DNA from: Heliocidaris tuberculata
Taxonomy: Eukaryota; Echinodermata; Echinoidea; Camarodonta; Echinometridae
Reading direction: 5' to 3'
Assembly: GCA_025618425.1 (NCBI GenBank)
Contig: CM046835.1
Span: 17,017,959-17,081,958 of the forward strand
DNA length: 64,000 nucleotides
Of the stretch, positions 11,918 to 26,900 are shown piece by piece. The notes under the pieces are model-generated. The model was not told the DNA's origin and did no database searches. It worked only from the letters and a program-made list of their open reading frames with translations. Every line of letters starts with the position of its first letter. Within the stretch, counting starts at the first letter, position 1. The translations under genes and the position numbers were made by a program.

Positions 11918-14779
11918 TTTATTTCTCTTTGCTTCAATAAATGAAATTTACACTCATATACAGCAACACATACCAGAAGAAACTAATAGCGCTATCAGCT
12001 GAATGAACTAAACTTAACTAAATTACCTTACAATAATTATAAAAATAAACTCAGAGAAACATTCCAATAACCAACAGTCAGGTCTTGTAATACTTTGTTA
12101 TTTTGGACATAACCAATAATGAAAAACACGATAAGGTTGTAAAATAAAAAGTAAATGGTCTATGGTATCTCATAGAACTTGTCATATACATGCATTGTAC
12201 AAATATGATAAGTTGATTCTTCAAGAATGAAAGGTGTTGTAATTCCACAGAACTGTACAGTAAGACAGCAGCTGTACAGACAACATACAAGTATATTCAT
12301 ATTCTTAATATTTGTACATGTCAGCTAAAATTAAGTTCCTGAAAAAGAACAAAACAAAGAATACAGATGAGATATGGAAAGTAAGAATTGTCAAAGCCGA
12401 GTTTAAAATCAGCAATATACATGTACATGCATGGTAAAGTGAGTATTAAAGGGCCTGACTTACATGCTAACTTGTGCAAATATAACTCCATGAACATAAC
12501 CCATTAGCACTGCACAATACACAACAATCCTTGCTTGCAAATTCAAGTTGGTAGGTAACCGCATTTTGATCTCTGGGCTACTGGGGAAGGGCAAAATGTT
12601 TCCATGCTTTATGGCAGGAAAATTAGATGAGAAACCGTTTCATGTATTGATTTTTGACATAACCATTTGCATGTTTAATTACATATAAAAAATGCTTCCT
12701 TCTATATCCCTTCTATCAAACCTGCATATTTTGATAAATCAGAATCTTCTGGTGAAAAGTGAAAAAAAGAAAGAAACCCCCATATTAGCACTAAAGATAG
12801 GTAATATAAATAACCATCTACATACATATTACATGGAACATTCAAATGTTAGTATAATTCACATATTGCAAAACATCACAAAAGTTGTCCTAATCATACA
12901 CCTTGAATTACTAAAAATACAACACAAAATTCACAAAGACAAAACAGAATTTTTAACATTATGAATGAAAAACTTATGAATTTTGAATTATAATATTAAT
13001 ATCAAAATAGTTTTGTAAACCTAACTTGGCCAAACAATAACAAAAATTACAAAAATTATGTTAGGCAAAGTTAACTGTACATAGTATGTGAGAATTCTAG
13101 CTCTATCATGGTTCTATAATTCCCTTTCAAGAGTGCAAATAAACTTTGTTTAATAATAAGAAAAAAAATATAACGTCCCTCTAAAATGACCATAAATATA
13201 CTGTTGAAGCTCCTAAATTTCTGGTTTGTCATTAGCAAACAACAACAACAAAAAAGTACATAAATATCATTCTCCTATTTTGATGACAACCCTGGGAAGG
13301 AGTGTATTCTTTCTCTTCGATGTCAAAATATTATTAAGATATACACAAATTTCCCCACATTATAAAAAAGAAAAGGTCTGCCATTCACATTATAGATGAT
13401 GATAACAATTTTGCATTGCACATTGCTGCAGACTTGAAAAGTTTCAAGAGTTTGATTAACATAGCAAATATTTTGAAATCACACCTACAGACTGTTTCTT
13501 TAATTACAGCAATTTCTCATTAGCATTAAGATACAAAGATGTCGCATTTTTCTAGGAGTATAGAATTGAAGATTAAATAAAGAAGGACATACAATAGTAT
13601 ACAAGCAAATAAAAATTCTATTGATTATAATAGTGATTTTAAACATAATGATTTACTTCAAGTAGACATGTATGCTTCATGCATACTGCAAACATAAATA
13701 TAAATCAGTTTCTGTACATCAATAATAACATTCTGATAAAATGAATCAATACACACAGAATTTATTAAATTACAAACAGAACAAATGACACAGTGTTATA
13801 AAATATTTGATGTCTCAGCCTTGTCTCTGAATATTACATACTCTTCCCCTAAATAATCGAAGAAGGCGTGCAAAGGAAGTTAGAAGGGAGATGAAAAAGT
13901 GTGGAGTAGACTTTACAAAAGAAGAAAAATCCATGAGAAAGTAGGGAAAGAAAATACGGCACAGAAGAAAGAGTGCAAAAATAATGCCGCTATTGTATTG
14001 ATTTATAATTTGTAAAGTACTAAAGCAAATTATTGATCATAATACTGATAGTCATTGGTAAGATTCATCTGATTATTTTTTAAAGAAAAAAAAAAGTTTT
14101 CTTGAAAGCAGATAGTATTCAAATGCATGATTTTAAACGATCTCTGTTGAAATATTCATGGGCGTAATCATTCACATAATTGACTAATTTTTACTATGTG
14201 TAATGGTGGGGAGGGGGGGGGGGGAATATTGGTACGAGGACAAATCAGTTGCCCTTATACCCTATGAAGAGAACGTAAGACAATGTCAAGCACAATGTAT
14301 TATAGAGCACTTACACTTAAAACTGAAATGGAAAAAATAGAGATAGAGACAGAGATGAAGATAGAGAGATAAACACAGATAAATGGGTTGAGGGAATGGA
14401 AAGAGAAAAAATTAAGAGAGTGTGAGAGAGAGAGAGAGAGAGAGCAGGAAAGTGGGGGAAAGTGACGAATTGAGAGAAGCCTCACCTCAGATTCCCTTAG
14501 CTACAAAGGGCATGAAACATGACAATAAAATCTTTTGTCTCTCTCTTTCTCTGACTAAAATGATTCTACACTATTAGCACTTATAGTTACGATGTCCAAT
14601 CAATAATGAAGTCCATCACATTTTAGCCACAATACAAACAAACCCCAATCTGTGAGAAGCAAACCATTCCAATATCATAGTTGAGATGCTCGTCTAAATC
14701 AACTGACTTCAATGCCTGGTATGTAAGATCAGGTGCAAAGTCCTCATACACAGATTTGACAGCTATCAACATTGTCCTC
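11918..14779 (-). other. Probable TM9SF1 3' UTR / 3' flank
   Basis: From the TM9SF1 stop codon (14780-14782) down to about 11.9 kb the minus strand is AT-rich, with few repeats and no other gene. A candidate AATAAA on the minus strand lies at 11918-11923; earlier AATAAA-like signals would give a shorter UTR. A (GA)n tract is at 14418-14445 and a G run near 14212-14224. The UTR extent is inference from composition; transcript data would be needed to fix the cleavage site. Confidence 0.35.
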
Positions 14780-14981
14780 TCAGTCCATCTTGAGGTTAAT
14801 ATATATGTAACGGATGAAGCGTAGCGAGGCAAAGAAGGACACGGTGCCGAGCATCAGGAAGAATATATAGCAGAACAGAAGTGTGTAGCCGAAGAACTCA
14901 ATGGTCTGCAACCCCCCAGACATACTGGAGCGCTTGTTGTAGTAGAAGATGGCGTACAGGAATACAAAGCCACCGGTAGAC
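14780..14981 (-). CDS. TM9SF1: TM9SF1 exon 14 (residues 524-590, stop)
   Basis: Encodes the last two helices ([40 protein letters not shown]) and the tail [10 protein letters not shown], with TGA at 14782-14780. The terminal KMD fits the KXD retention signal. Confidence 0.96.
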
Positions 14982-17900
14982 CTTTAAAAAGACAATGGGA
15001 AAAAAGGGGTAGGTTAGGCTTTTAATGCTTATGGTTGCATACAGGTCCCTGTCCTCCAGGCTTTCATATTTGCATAAAATCCAGACAAAGACAGAATTAA
15101 GTACTGTGATACATGGTAGGCCTCCATGTGTCATGTATAATGAAAACTGGCACCCTCTTATCAAGAGTTGCAACCGATCCAAAATCGATGGCAACTCTGT
15201 GCTAAAAAGAAAGTGTAGGTTTGTGACTGATTGGAGGACTTGCAATCAATTGGGATCAATCACAACTCTTTATAGAGTACTAAAGTGAGATGGCATAGTG
15301 GCCAAATTGTCAAGGTTGCTGGTTCCAAACAATTTTGTGCTAAACAATGGCTTGGTGATCACACCATTGCCAAACAATGAATTTGCCCTGCTCATGCCCT
15401 TGGCTTGAATGATTTTGCAATGAACCTCATGCGCAGGCTCTGTTGTTTGGAACCATTAACCTGGACGACGAGCAACCATGATGTTAGCACTTCGGTACTC
15501 TATAAAAAAAAAACAACATACATCATAACTGGAACAGAACACATACACCCTTATAGAGGGCGACATACATAAATATCCAAAGTAGTGCTGTAGCCCGGAA
15601 CTCATTCCGGTCTTTAGTCCGCCAGACTGAGCTGTCCGGGCCGGACTAATTCCTGTCTGGGCTGTGGCAATAACTGGGTCAACTCAGTAACAGAAAGAGA
15701 TAGTAAAAAGGTCTTGAAATAGCTCATTATTCGTCATCTTTCATCATAATAAATCTGTCAAAATAACTATAACAAATGCGGTCCGATTGCTGTAAGCAGG
15801 GAGGTGGAAGAGAGAGGCTCGATCTGTTTATCTGCACTGCATTCAAGCAGTACGGCCAGTATGTATTACTACACATATATATGCAGCACTGCAAATACAC
15901 ACATACATACACAACCGGTAACCACAATGCACCTGCGCAGCAGTCTAGTCCTATCCTGCATGTATTATATGTATGCAGGGAAATCAATTTAGTGACCAAT
16001 CAGGAAGTTTCCCTCGATATGTGGGCAGAGTTCAATTCAGAATAAATTAAAGTTTGGTGACCGCATGGGCATGGCCCTCGGCGACCCATACACTGCACTG
16101 GCACTGGCAGCAGATCAGATCAAAGGGCTTACAGTCGATAAAGTTTGTTGACCTGGGACATCGAGAATGTGTGACAAAGAGGTCAAGAGGGCACTCTGTA
16201 TACATGTATTATGTTTACATGATAAAAATGTATGTTATTTAAATGTGTGAGATAGAGCAGGGAACTACTACCTGATGATGAAAGTTAGTGATGTTATCGA
16301 TGTTTGAACTGGAGTTTGAACTGGAGTTTATTTAGCCTAGTTTACAAGCAAGATATGTTCTGATTTCCGCGAGCTGGTCTTCCACCTCCTAGATTGATGA
16401 CAGCGGAGATTTTAAAGAGTAATTCCATCGCCAAATCACTTCCTTATAGGCGGAAAATTCAAGTTTATTAGCAAGATGAGCTAATCAATAAACATGAAGA
16501 TAAAACTAATAGTCCCCCTCTCTCTGAATCCCCTAGCTGTCCCTTTTCCATTCTGTCGCCTTCCTCTTTCTCTTCTTACTTTCTTTTTTCTTTCTTCCCC
16601 TCTCCCCTTTTCTCCTCTCAAAATTCTAGTACTAGTAATATTAGTATATCGGGAGGAAGAGAGAAAGAAAGAATTGATGTCATGTATTTACTTTATGCTA
16701 TGATATAAAGTTGATACATATGATGGAAAGAAGAAAAAAGCTTGATTAAACCTGTCACACTTCTATCCCCTTTTAATTCTATTTATTCTTTCCATTCATT
16801 CTTTCCAGTAACATTTTTTCTATCTCAAATCTTGTCTCTTAAATTACCGATTTACAATTTGATATTTTTTTACACTATCATTCATGATTCACTTAGTTTC
16901 CATATTTTCTTTTCTTTTCTGTTCTTTTCATCTTTCTTTAAGTCTTTCTACCTCTCCAAACAATCCTCCTCTTTTATATCTCGATCGGTTTCCTCCTGAC
17001 TTTCGTTTTCATCATCTCAAATTTCCAACAAGTCATGTGGTAGAACCAAAACAATGGCATTCCTTATCAAAGCGCACGTACAGTTTGTTTACAAATTAAT
17101 TCACAGCAAAGATCATAGCCTGTCAGACGGCTGGTGCCCAGCTGGGTGTAACATTACACCGCGGTCTCTCGATCTAGCGCGCAGCCTCAGCTAACAGCAA
17201 ACTCTCGTTTGCTATTGGCCGATGAATGGACTGATCTTTGGACTTTGGACCATAGCTTTAGAATAAATTAAACAGTTGAAGCACATGGCGCGTATAGTGA
17301 GAGTGACATGTGGGCGTGGTCATCCAGAGTATAGATGTACAGTGTCTGCAAGACAGGGACTACATTTCCCTGGACTAATCATGGGGCAGAAATAACTGAT
17401 TTTGAATTTGTGTGGAATGTGGCATGTCTGGACCTCGGACAGCAAGATAACGGAGTGTGTGATCTACTACTATTACGGACAAGGGTCACAAGGCCGAGGT
17501 CACTAAGAATCAGTGTACATTGACCCTACTGTCAACCTTTTCTATCATACTCCTTATCGGGCCGGGTTACCGGGTTGGACCGGTTCGGTAAAGATCAGAA
17601 AAAAAATTACCAGGCTTAAAATGGGCCAGACTTTTTGTTCAGGGCTAAAGCACTAATCCAAAGACATTCGCATTGATTTTTTCATTCATCATTTTTATGT
17701 TAATTACATTAATTTAACATTAGTTGTTGCAGTAATTTGTATTGAATGGAAAGATGAACAATTGGCCTTATATAAATCAGTGGACTAAGTTCAGCCAGGT
17801 TTTTACTCAGAGAGTTTACAAGAATATGAGAAACTGATACTAACCCTGCACTGAAGATGGACCTCCACCACCACCTGTAGTCTTCATTGGACAGTTGGAA

Positions 17901-20900
17901 GTAAGTGAGGGCGACAGAGATACAGGCTGTCACACTCAGCAGGATAGCGTAGACTACAAACAGAATACCATATAGGGTGTACTGCTCCCTACCCCACAGA
18001 GTTGCAAAGATGTAGTACAGCTCCACTGAGATGGCACTGTACAAATAAGAAGCAAAAACAATCACTATACAAAACTAGGTAACCCACCAACACAAAATAA
18101 GTATAAGTTTCTTTCTTTCCTAAGCCAAGTACTGCAGCCAGTGCTCAATAGATCACTATAATTTATCTTCATTTTCAGTGTCCTGCTTTGTCTCTATTTT
18201 ATAGCCATTTGACCTATTTTTTTAAATGATTCTCGACACAAAGTTAACTAGAAAATGTACAACTATGATTGTGAAGAGTTGATGAGTTGGCAAGCTTATT
18301 TATTTTCTTGTGATTTACTATGGAATTAAAGAAACATTGGTGAAAATATATTAAATAAATTGAGTCAAACTCTTTTGAATACAGTGTACATGTATGGAAA
18401 ATATCATGACTGTACATAACCCAACAGAATGCCATACACATCTGGAAGTTGCTATTGGTGCTCCTACATGTGACAATCGCTTCAGGCTTTATTTCTTCGA
18501 AGATACAAGGTTAGGAGTAGGTATAGTGTCCATAGTGCAAGTTACAAATTCAGTTAGTGTTGGATATTGACTCAATACAATTGTCGCCAGAGCATGTGTC
18601 ATATATCAGTTGCTATTATTTACCTGAAAGGCAAGAATCCACCCACAATGCAGTGCATGATCCAGGAGCGATACCAGGGCACAGACGGGATTTCCCTAGC
18701 AATGTTTTTCGTCCTGCATGGTGCATCGAACCCATCAGCCATGTTCTTACCCATGATGCCTCCCATGACTGTCAGTGGGAAACCAACTGCAGATATAAAG
18801 AAGTGGGTGTATGAAAATCAGTAAAATAAGTGATCTCAGAATTAGTAAATGCAGAAGGAATTAGGACTTAAAGGGCAATCCAACCTTGGTAATAAGATGA
18901 TTTGCGTGGAAGCAGAAAAATAAGAAAATCAGGATGGTGAAAGTTTGAAAGAAATCGGACAAGGACTAAGATAGTTATGGATGTTTGAAAAATGAGATCA
19001 CTACATCTATGCGAATCTCAAATTGGCAATTTGGTGAGTCAATTGTGACATTTTTGTGGACAACTCTCCTATATGTCGTAAACAAAAATATTAATTTGCG
19101 GTTTTCTTCGAGGCGCTTTTACCCTTGGGGCAGTACTCAAAATATATTGGAGATAGCATATTGTTATAGGTCCTCATGAACGAAAAGATCCTACTGAGTA
19201 ATGCATTTTGAAAAAAAGTACATTTTAGTCAATTTATGTGTTAGAGCGAATGGGGGGGTTGTCCACAGCTACATCACAATTGACATTACCTTTTCGGCCA
19301 ATTTGAAATTCCCATAAGTATAGTGATTACAACTTTCAAAAATTCATAACTTTCTTATTGCTTGTCCGATTTCGTTCAAACTTTCACCAATCTGCTTCTC
19401 TGATTTTTCCTCTTTCTTTCAAAGCAACTTGTTATTAAGGTCGGATTTCCCTTTAACTGTACAATCTGCCAAGTTCAAAAGTGGAAAATTGATTATGAGA
19501 TTTAGGTAATCATTATTCAACATGACAACGGTGCAATCTTTAATGTAAAGGGTGAAGTATGTCTTTAAAGTGGGGGGGGGGGGGGGGGAGGTTGAATGCT
19601 GTGTATCTAGACTGAAATAGGCATAGAAGGACCAACAATAAGCAGCTGCTCTTTCTACATAATTTGGAAAGAAAAAAAAAAGGGTGAATGTTCAGGTGTA
19701 TACAAAAGTACAGCATATTCATACCCGAGTCGCACTGTCAAACCAACTCTATACCGACTTCAAACCAATCAACTCCTGGTCATTTGAGGTAATTTTTGTT
19801 TCTTCATGTCTCTTGTAGGTGTCGCTGGTGTGAGTGGGGTATGAAGCTGCTGCCGATCTATAAATTTACTCCATGAATGACTAGAGTAGTTTGGTTAAGT
19901 GACTACTACTAGTTGGTTGATGGCACCAAACAAACAAAAACAAAAACAAAACAAAACACAAAAACAAAAAAACTCTACATACATTGTAAAGCTTGGACCC
20001 ATTTCAAAGCCAAATTTGACAATGAAAAAAGGAATCAAAAATAAAAATTTCAGAGACAAAAAAAGGGTTCAGTATATAACGGTCGTCTACAAGATTAGAA
20101 GAGATCCAAAAAATTGGATAGAGAAAGATTGATATCCATACTTACCACAGATCCATATCATGAGAAGTAATAGAACTGTGGTGAAAGGTAGGGCCATTGT
20201 TGAATCCCAATACAATGCTACAGAGTTCACTATACTCCAGATGATGAAAGAAGGGACTGTCAAATCAAACAAAAAGTAAACATGGTCAGTAATAGTTTTG
20301 ATGAAATTCTTGCTTTCAAAAATAACAATGAACTACCAATAACTGAGACTTCTTAAAAAACTTTTATCACTCCCTTATCTATATAAGTCTTATTAACTTT
20401 TTTGTGAATCTGTATTTGAAAAAAGGAGACAGATTATTTCGACAATGTTTGTATGCCTAAAAATTTCCATTTAGGGGCATCATAAAGTACTCTCCTATCA
20501 GAGTGCCAGATAAATCAATGGTCACTAGGAAAGATTTTTTTGTGAAATAGATGAAAAGTTAGAAATGAACTTGATCATTCAGATGTAGCATCTTTGACTG
20601 TAGTGTCCTCAAATTCTGCAATAGGCTCATCTTTTACAAGGTACGGATTGGTTGTAAATTACACATTCCTCCTTGTTTACAAATCTGGGCCAGGAAATTA
20701 CTCCTTGTTGATTTCTTGTAGATTTGTTCATTCCAGTATTGTACATATCACCACACTTGTCAATGTCACATACCTGCTTGTGTAAATTACACAGAAGCAT
20801 TTCCTGTGTCATATACAACCTGTCAATCAAACTTTTACCTCAAGTGTGTGACATACTTCTTTCTTAAACCAGCTTTAATTTCTATGGAAATATAAAAGTA

Positions 20901-23900
20901 ATATGCTGCTAATATTTTATCTGCATTCACATGTATTGGTGCTTTCTACAGGAATGTAAAAGGTAATTGTTATTAAATAGCATAAGCATAGTATAGTGTT
21001 TGGGTCAGGATTACGGTTATGGTAAACATTAGGTTAAGAGTAAGGGTTAGCCTAGCTCTTCATAATACAGAAATAATCATGTTGCACAGCACCCAGGACC
21101 ATAGGGATATAATAAAAATTTCCATTAGACAATAATATCTTCAATTGAGCATAATGATAGTGATAATTAGATGGTAAAGAAGATGATGCAGATAATGAAG
21201 AGTATTGCAGGGACTCAGTTTTATAATTATGAGGGGAGCAATAAAAAGCTCTCCTAGAACTTTCAAGGAGAGCGGTAGGGGAGCACTGCAAAAAGCTCTT
21301 CTTCGACATACAAGGGGAGCTTTTTGTCCGATTAGCAAAATTCATGGAGGAAATACACATACTAAGTTACACCCAACAACCAAAGGAGACAAACTTTAAC
21401 CCCCCCCCCCCCCCAAGCTTTTTTTTATTCCAGGGAAATGTTTTTAGGAGTAAAAAAAAATATTACTTGAATATTTAAATAAAATCAAAATAAATTAAAA
21501 TGATTTAAAAAGGGCCTTTAATTTTGATTTTTTTTCAGAGGGCTCTGTTGGCTCATTGATTGCTTTTAACAGAGTGTATGAGTGTGGGTTTGAGCATGTG
21601 TTTTCGTTTCTTTGTTTGTTGTCGTTCTTGTTTGTTTTTTGAGGGGGGTGTTTTGATGAATATCAGAACAAAAATGCCTAAATCAACTTAGATAAATGCA
21701 ATAAAAAATAGGAATAGCCTACAGTGCAGTTTGTTTAAAAACATCTACAATTATCATAAAAATAATAAATAATCAGGACTAAATTTGTACGCTATGCCAT
21801 TCAAAGCGATATATTATAAATCAGTTATCATATACCATAAGTACATCAACACTTGTTTCTCTACCCTAACCCTCAAGATAGAGTCACAGGCACAGCAGCT
21901 TGATCATCACAGTCACACTCACACAATGCCTTGCACTAACGTAAAAATAACGATGTTTTACATTAAATACAGGGGAAATTCAGGCAAATAAACCTCACAT
22001 AAATAATTTGTATCATTGTTCACTTTGAATAACACTTCTCAAAATCAGTATTAACCTCAAAAATCAGGATTCAGCTCAGAAAACCGCTACACTTTCATTG
22101 CTCTGCAAACACCAATTAACACATGTGGGACCTACTACGGTGAGTCAGTATTAATTATGACGAACTTGATGCTCGTTTTGAACTTATGTTTTGCATTAAA
22201 TACAGGGGAAATTCAGGCAAATAAACCCCACATAAATAATTTGTATCATTGTATACCGTAAATAAAAATACCCAAAATCAATATTAACCTTAAAAAAAAA
22301 CAGGATTCAGCTCGGAAAACCGCTACACTTTCATTGCTCTGCAAACACCAATTAACACATGTGGGACCTACTACGGTACGGTGAGTCAAGTATTATGACG
22401 AACTTGATGCCTGTTTTGGACTTCAATTTCACCATTTTAATAAATACAGTTTTATGGAGTATTCCCATACCCAACTGAAGTATTATTATTATTTTCCCAC
22501 GTAAGCAGTATGTTTTTTTTTTTGTTTTTTTTTTTTCCTCTGGAATTTTTTATTTTTAGATTTTTATTTTTGTTTTGTTGTTTCTTTTAAAACAAGACTC
22601 GGATAGATATCGCGCGCACCTCAGCTCAGCGATCGCGAGGCCGCTACCTGAATTGGATTAAGGCGCGCAGCTAGCGCGCGATCGCTCTCGCGCGCCTTAA
22701 AATCGAGTCCCTGGTATTGAAAACCTTACCTGAGAACATACTAGCGGTTAAGATAAGGTTCCACACCCAGTTCTCTCCTCCTATTTGCTTGTACATATTA
22801 CTAGAAGTGTAGCCTGATACACCTGTGGAAATAAATGATGATAAAGATACTACATAAAATCTAAAACTCCAAACAGTATTTTATAGGTATTTATAAACAT
22901 CTGCAAAGATCACAATGCTCTCTTTTATTTAAATAATACTGCTAGAAAAGTATGGAAATGAAATTCATTTCACTCATCTTACAAGAGAAGTTTTAATTTG
23001 GAGATCTAATATGCTTGAATACCTCCTGCCAATTTAACCCTTACTGTACTGGGCTATTTCAAGCTCCTCTCTGACTGGGAGGGCCTCTGATCTCGGCCGT
23101 GCCATGACCGATTTCCGGAAAATTTTACACGGACCACGAGAATCACGTAAAGAACACAAATCAATGATTATAATTATATAAATCTTTATTTTTTCATTTA
23201 ATATAATAATTTATGCAAATTATATGTATAAATATACATTTCGTTTAAGAATCAGGTAAAGAATGGCCTTGGAGATAAAATTTTAATGCAAGAAATTTTT
23301 TCTAAACCTTAAAACATTACATAAGAAAATTTTTTGAAAGTGATCTCAATTCTTATGTATTCTATTGTTTTACAAATTTCTTATGTGTTTGTTTTTCAAC
23401 CTTAAAGGGTAAGTCCACCCAGGTATTAAGTTGATTTGAATAAATGAAGAAAAATGAGAGAAACAGAAAGTTTGAGCAAAATCTGATAAGAAAGAAGAAA
23501 GTTATGAAGTTTTGAAGTTGTAATCAATCAAACACAAATTGGCAACTCTGTGACGTATCTTGCTAGCTTCTCACCCATTTGCTCAGTACAGACAATTTCA
23601 TAAATTTTAATTTTCTTAGTTTTTGATAAAGGAATAAATATGTTACATACAGGTTTTGTGTAAAAACATAAGAGCAATGATTTTATCCAAGGTGCATGTA
23701 TGATTGAATATTTTTTGAAGAGGAAATGGAAATTAATGATTTTTGGAGAACAGGGCAAAAGGGAGAGGAGCTTGCAAGATAAGTCACAGAGTTGCCAATT
23801 TGTGTCTGATTGATTACAACTTTAAAAATTCACAACTTTATTTCTTATCGGATTTTGCTCAAACCTTCACTGATCTGTTTAATTTTTCTGCTTCTTTTAA

Positions 23901-26900
23901 AACCAACTTGTAATCAGGGTGGACTTTCCCTTAAACTTTTTAATAAAAAAAGAAAAAAGTATGCTGTTTCAGAGCGTTATCTGAACCAATATTCAGTTAG
24001 AATAGATCATATATTACAGCTTAAAGAAGAAATTATAGGTGATAAAAGAGAAACATGAGGAAATGCAGTTTCCCATTCATTTTGTACACAAAACTCAGAA
24101 ATTCTCTGTTTTCGGGCTGACATAAGGTCACACAAGGTCACATGACTCAGTAACGGTATGACTGATTTTCGGAAACTTGGTGTCAAAAGATGCGCAAGTC
24201 TTGAAACAAAAAAGTCAGAAAGTGGCGTGGCGTGAAATGAGGCGGTTCGAAATATGCAGCGGGATTTGTCCCCCCCCCCCCCCCTGTACAGAACAGTAAG
24301 GGTTTTTAAAGAGCACCTGTACAATTTAAAAATCTCAATATATATGATGTTACAAATCCTCTATGCACTGAATCATTATTTTGCATCATGAAAATGCTGC
24401 CAATTATGATAATACACTCTTTTTTTTTTATAATCCACGTGTGTCAGCTTCATAATGTGACTTTTCTTCTATATTTGTAATTAAGATGGATTATACTTAC
24501 ATGAGGTAAGGGCATATAATAGGATGAAAGCTGTGTTCATTGATCCATGACGATGGACGTTGAACATGCCACACAGTGCCATCAATATAAGGCATGTAGC
24601 TAGGGTCAGGAACTGCATTCCAACACCTTACAGAAAAGAAGAAAGGATAAAAAAATGTTAGGCAATGTCTGCAAATAGGATGATTTTTTAGACAGAATCC
24701 ATTAGTGTAACAACAGAATCTTTTACCAATCTGGACCACTCGCGAACTCCACAAGTTTCAGATTTTAAAGTAGTTCATGTCCAAACATACTTTTCCATTA
24801 AGCTTGCATTTAATTTTCAGTGAAATGGTTGGATAAAATATTTCAACATAACATCCATAAATTTTCAAGAATGAGTGTCTCTAAAACTCTAAATTCTGGC
24901 ACATACGAAAAATCCTATCCTTCTTTGTAATCAAATTTCACAACTTGTTGCATTCAATTATCACCAGAAGCCTACACATAGCAGTCAGGGGGGCTCGTTT
25001 TCAGTGGGAAAATTTGTTTGTTTACAAAATCCCACTCTACTTTTCAGTAAGCACCAAATACATCCTGTAACTGCCTCCTGAAGGCCTCTTATTCCAGTGT
25101 GGCCCTTACAATGAGGCTTTACATTAAACAAGAGTCTTACCCAATATTGAGCATAGCAAACTCTTGTAGGGAGGGAATCTAAACACATCCGTGTGTACAA
25201 TCTTCCAGCCATTTTCTTCCTGGTCTAACTCATCAGCTTCATCATCATCCAGGTTGTATCGTGCAAAGTCATTTTTCAGTACACGCATCTGCAATGAAGG
25301 ATGAAAGACATTGTGATCATCAGAGATCTGTGACGATACTGTGGATTACATCGTATTAAGAACCATGAAAAGGGCCGCAAGTTTGATACTGAGCATTTTG
25401 ATAAGCAATCTCTAATCATTGAGGGATTCTGCCATTATATTTGGGACATTATAAGAACAGTATTGGTACAACCAATACCTAATGTATTTACAGGAAAACA
25501 AATGAAAACAGAAGCTAATTTAGACCCTAAATGGTGATCTAAATAATTTCTTACCATTAATGGGTTTGTTACACTATTCTTACAAAAGAAACAAATCATG
25601 GCAGCCATTAAGAATGTTTATGCATAGGGTTTGATATTGCTATATCAATGAGTGGAACATAACACTCACCAGTATAATGACAACAAAACCGAGAAGAAGG
25701 AATACAAGTACCATGGAGTTGATGATGGACAACCAATGAACCTGGGAAAGAAAATAAATGCAGAAATGTTGGTTATATAATCAAGAAATGGGTAGATAGG
25801 TTTAATCAGTGTTCCTATCAAAAGCTGGGTAAAAGGTATTTCACCTGTCTATTTATTCAATTGTTGCTGAGTGACTTTGATGTTTTTGTGTGTTTCCATT
25901 GCAATATTAAAATACCTAGCATCCAATGTTTAAAAATGTATTAAATCAATCATTCGTACTAATTCCTATTCTAATAGATGTATCTCCTGTGCCGAGTTTG
26001 GATAGGAATGATCAAGATTCTTCATCAGGCCCCCCCCCCCCTCAAGATTCTAGATTCTCCTTCCTACCCATTTCAGATGGAAATGATCTCCTTCAGAGCC
26101 ATGTTCAAGTGCTTGCTGTGATCAAGACAATAAATGTCATCAACATGTAACTCAGGTAGAAGAATATTACTACAATAGAAGAATATTCCAATTTTGAAGA
26201 GGAGATGTTTCAGAGCTTTCATCACTGCTAAAAACTGTTCATCAATATGCCAAACAGAAATGATCAGTCAACATACTATGAAATATGAATTCCAACATCA
26301 GTGGATATCAGACAAATTAATATTTTGTTCAGAAACTGGTATTCGTTGGCTTATATACAGTGACAGGAACATGGAAGGTACTGTGCAGGAAGCACAATTC
26401 CAGACGTGCGAGAACAAAAGCAATATTTTCAATACAGATTTGCAACTAGATTCTGTAGGACCACGCTGCCAGCAAGAAGTACTACAGCTACAACAGCTAA
26501 ATTGCTCAGCAGGGTGTCAGTTTTCCACGAAGAATAGACAAAAAGGACAGGGTTCTCTGTTTTACTGCCTCTAATTTTATGGTAACAGAAGAAATGGCCA
26601 ACTTGAATATTCTTCCGCTGCTTGGTTTCTTACAGCTTGCAAGCATGAACTTTAAACACTTCCAGCACACTTCAGAAAGATCAATACATGAAAAGTTTGT
26701 ATGTAGGCAATTAAGAACATGGATGTAGCCAGTGTTGCAAACCCTGGATCTTATGGTGTTTTGGTTGATGATGCAACAGACCTTGCTGTTCTTGTCATGG
26801 TCACCTTTATCAGCTATGTGAACCAGGACAATGTATTAACACTTGTAGACTTCCTCCCAGTAACAAATGCCCTCAAAGATCCTGATAGTGAAGGTGCACA

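Larger units (their letters stand above)
20257..22729 (-). other. TM9SF1 intron 10
   Basis: Holds a short telomere-like patch (AGGGTTAG and relatives, about 21000-21055), a run of 15 C (21400-21414), a 233-bp tandem duplication and a GC-rich hairpin next to exon 10. Confidence 0.75.
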
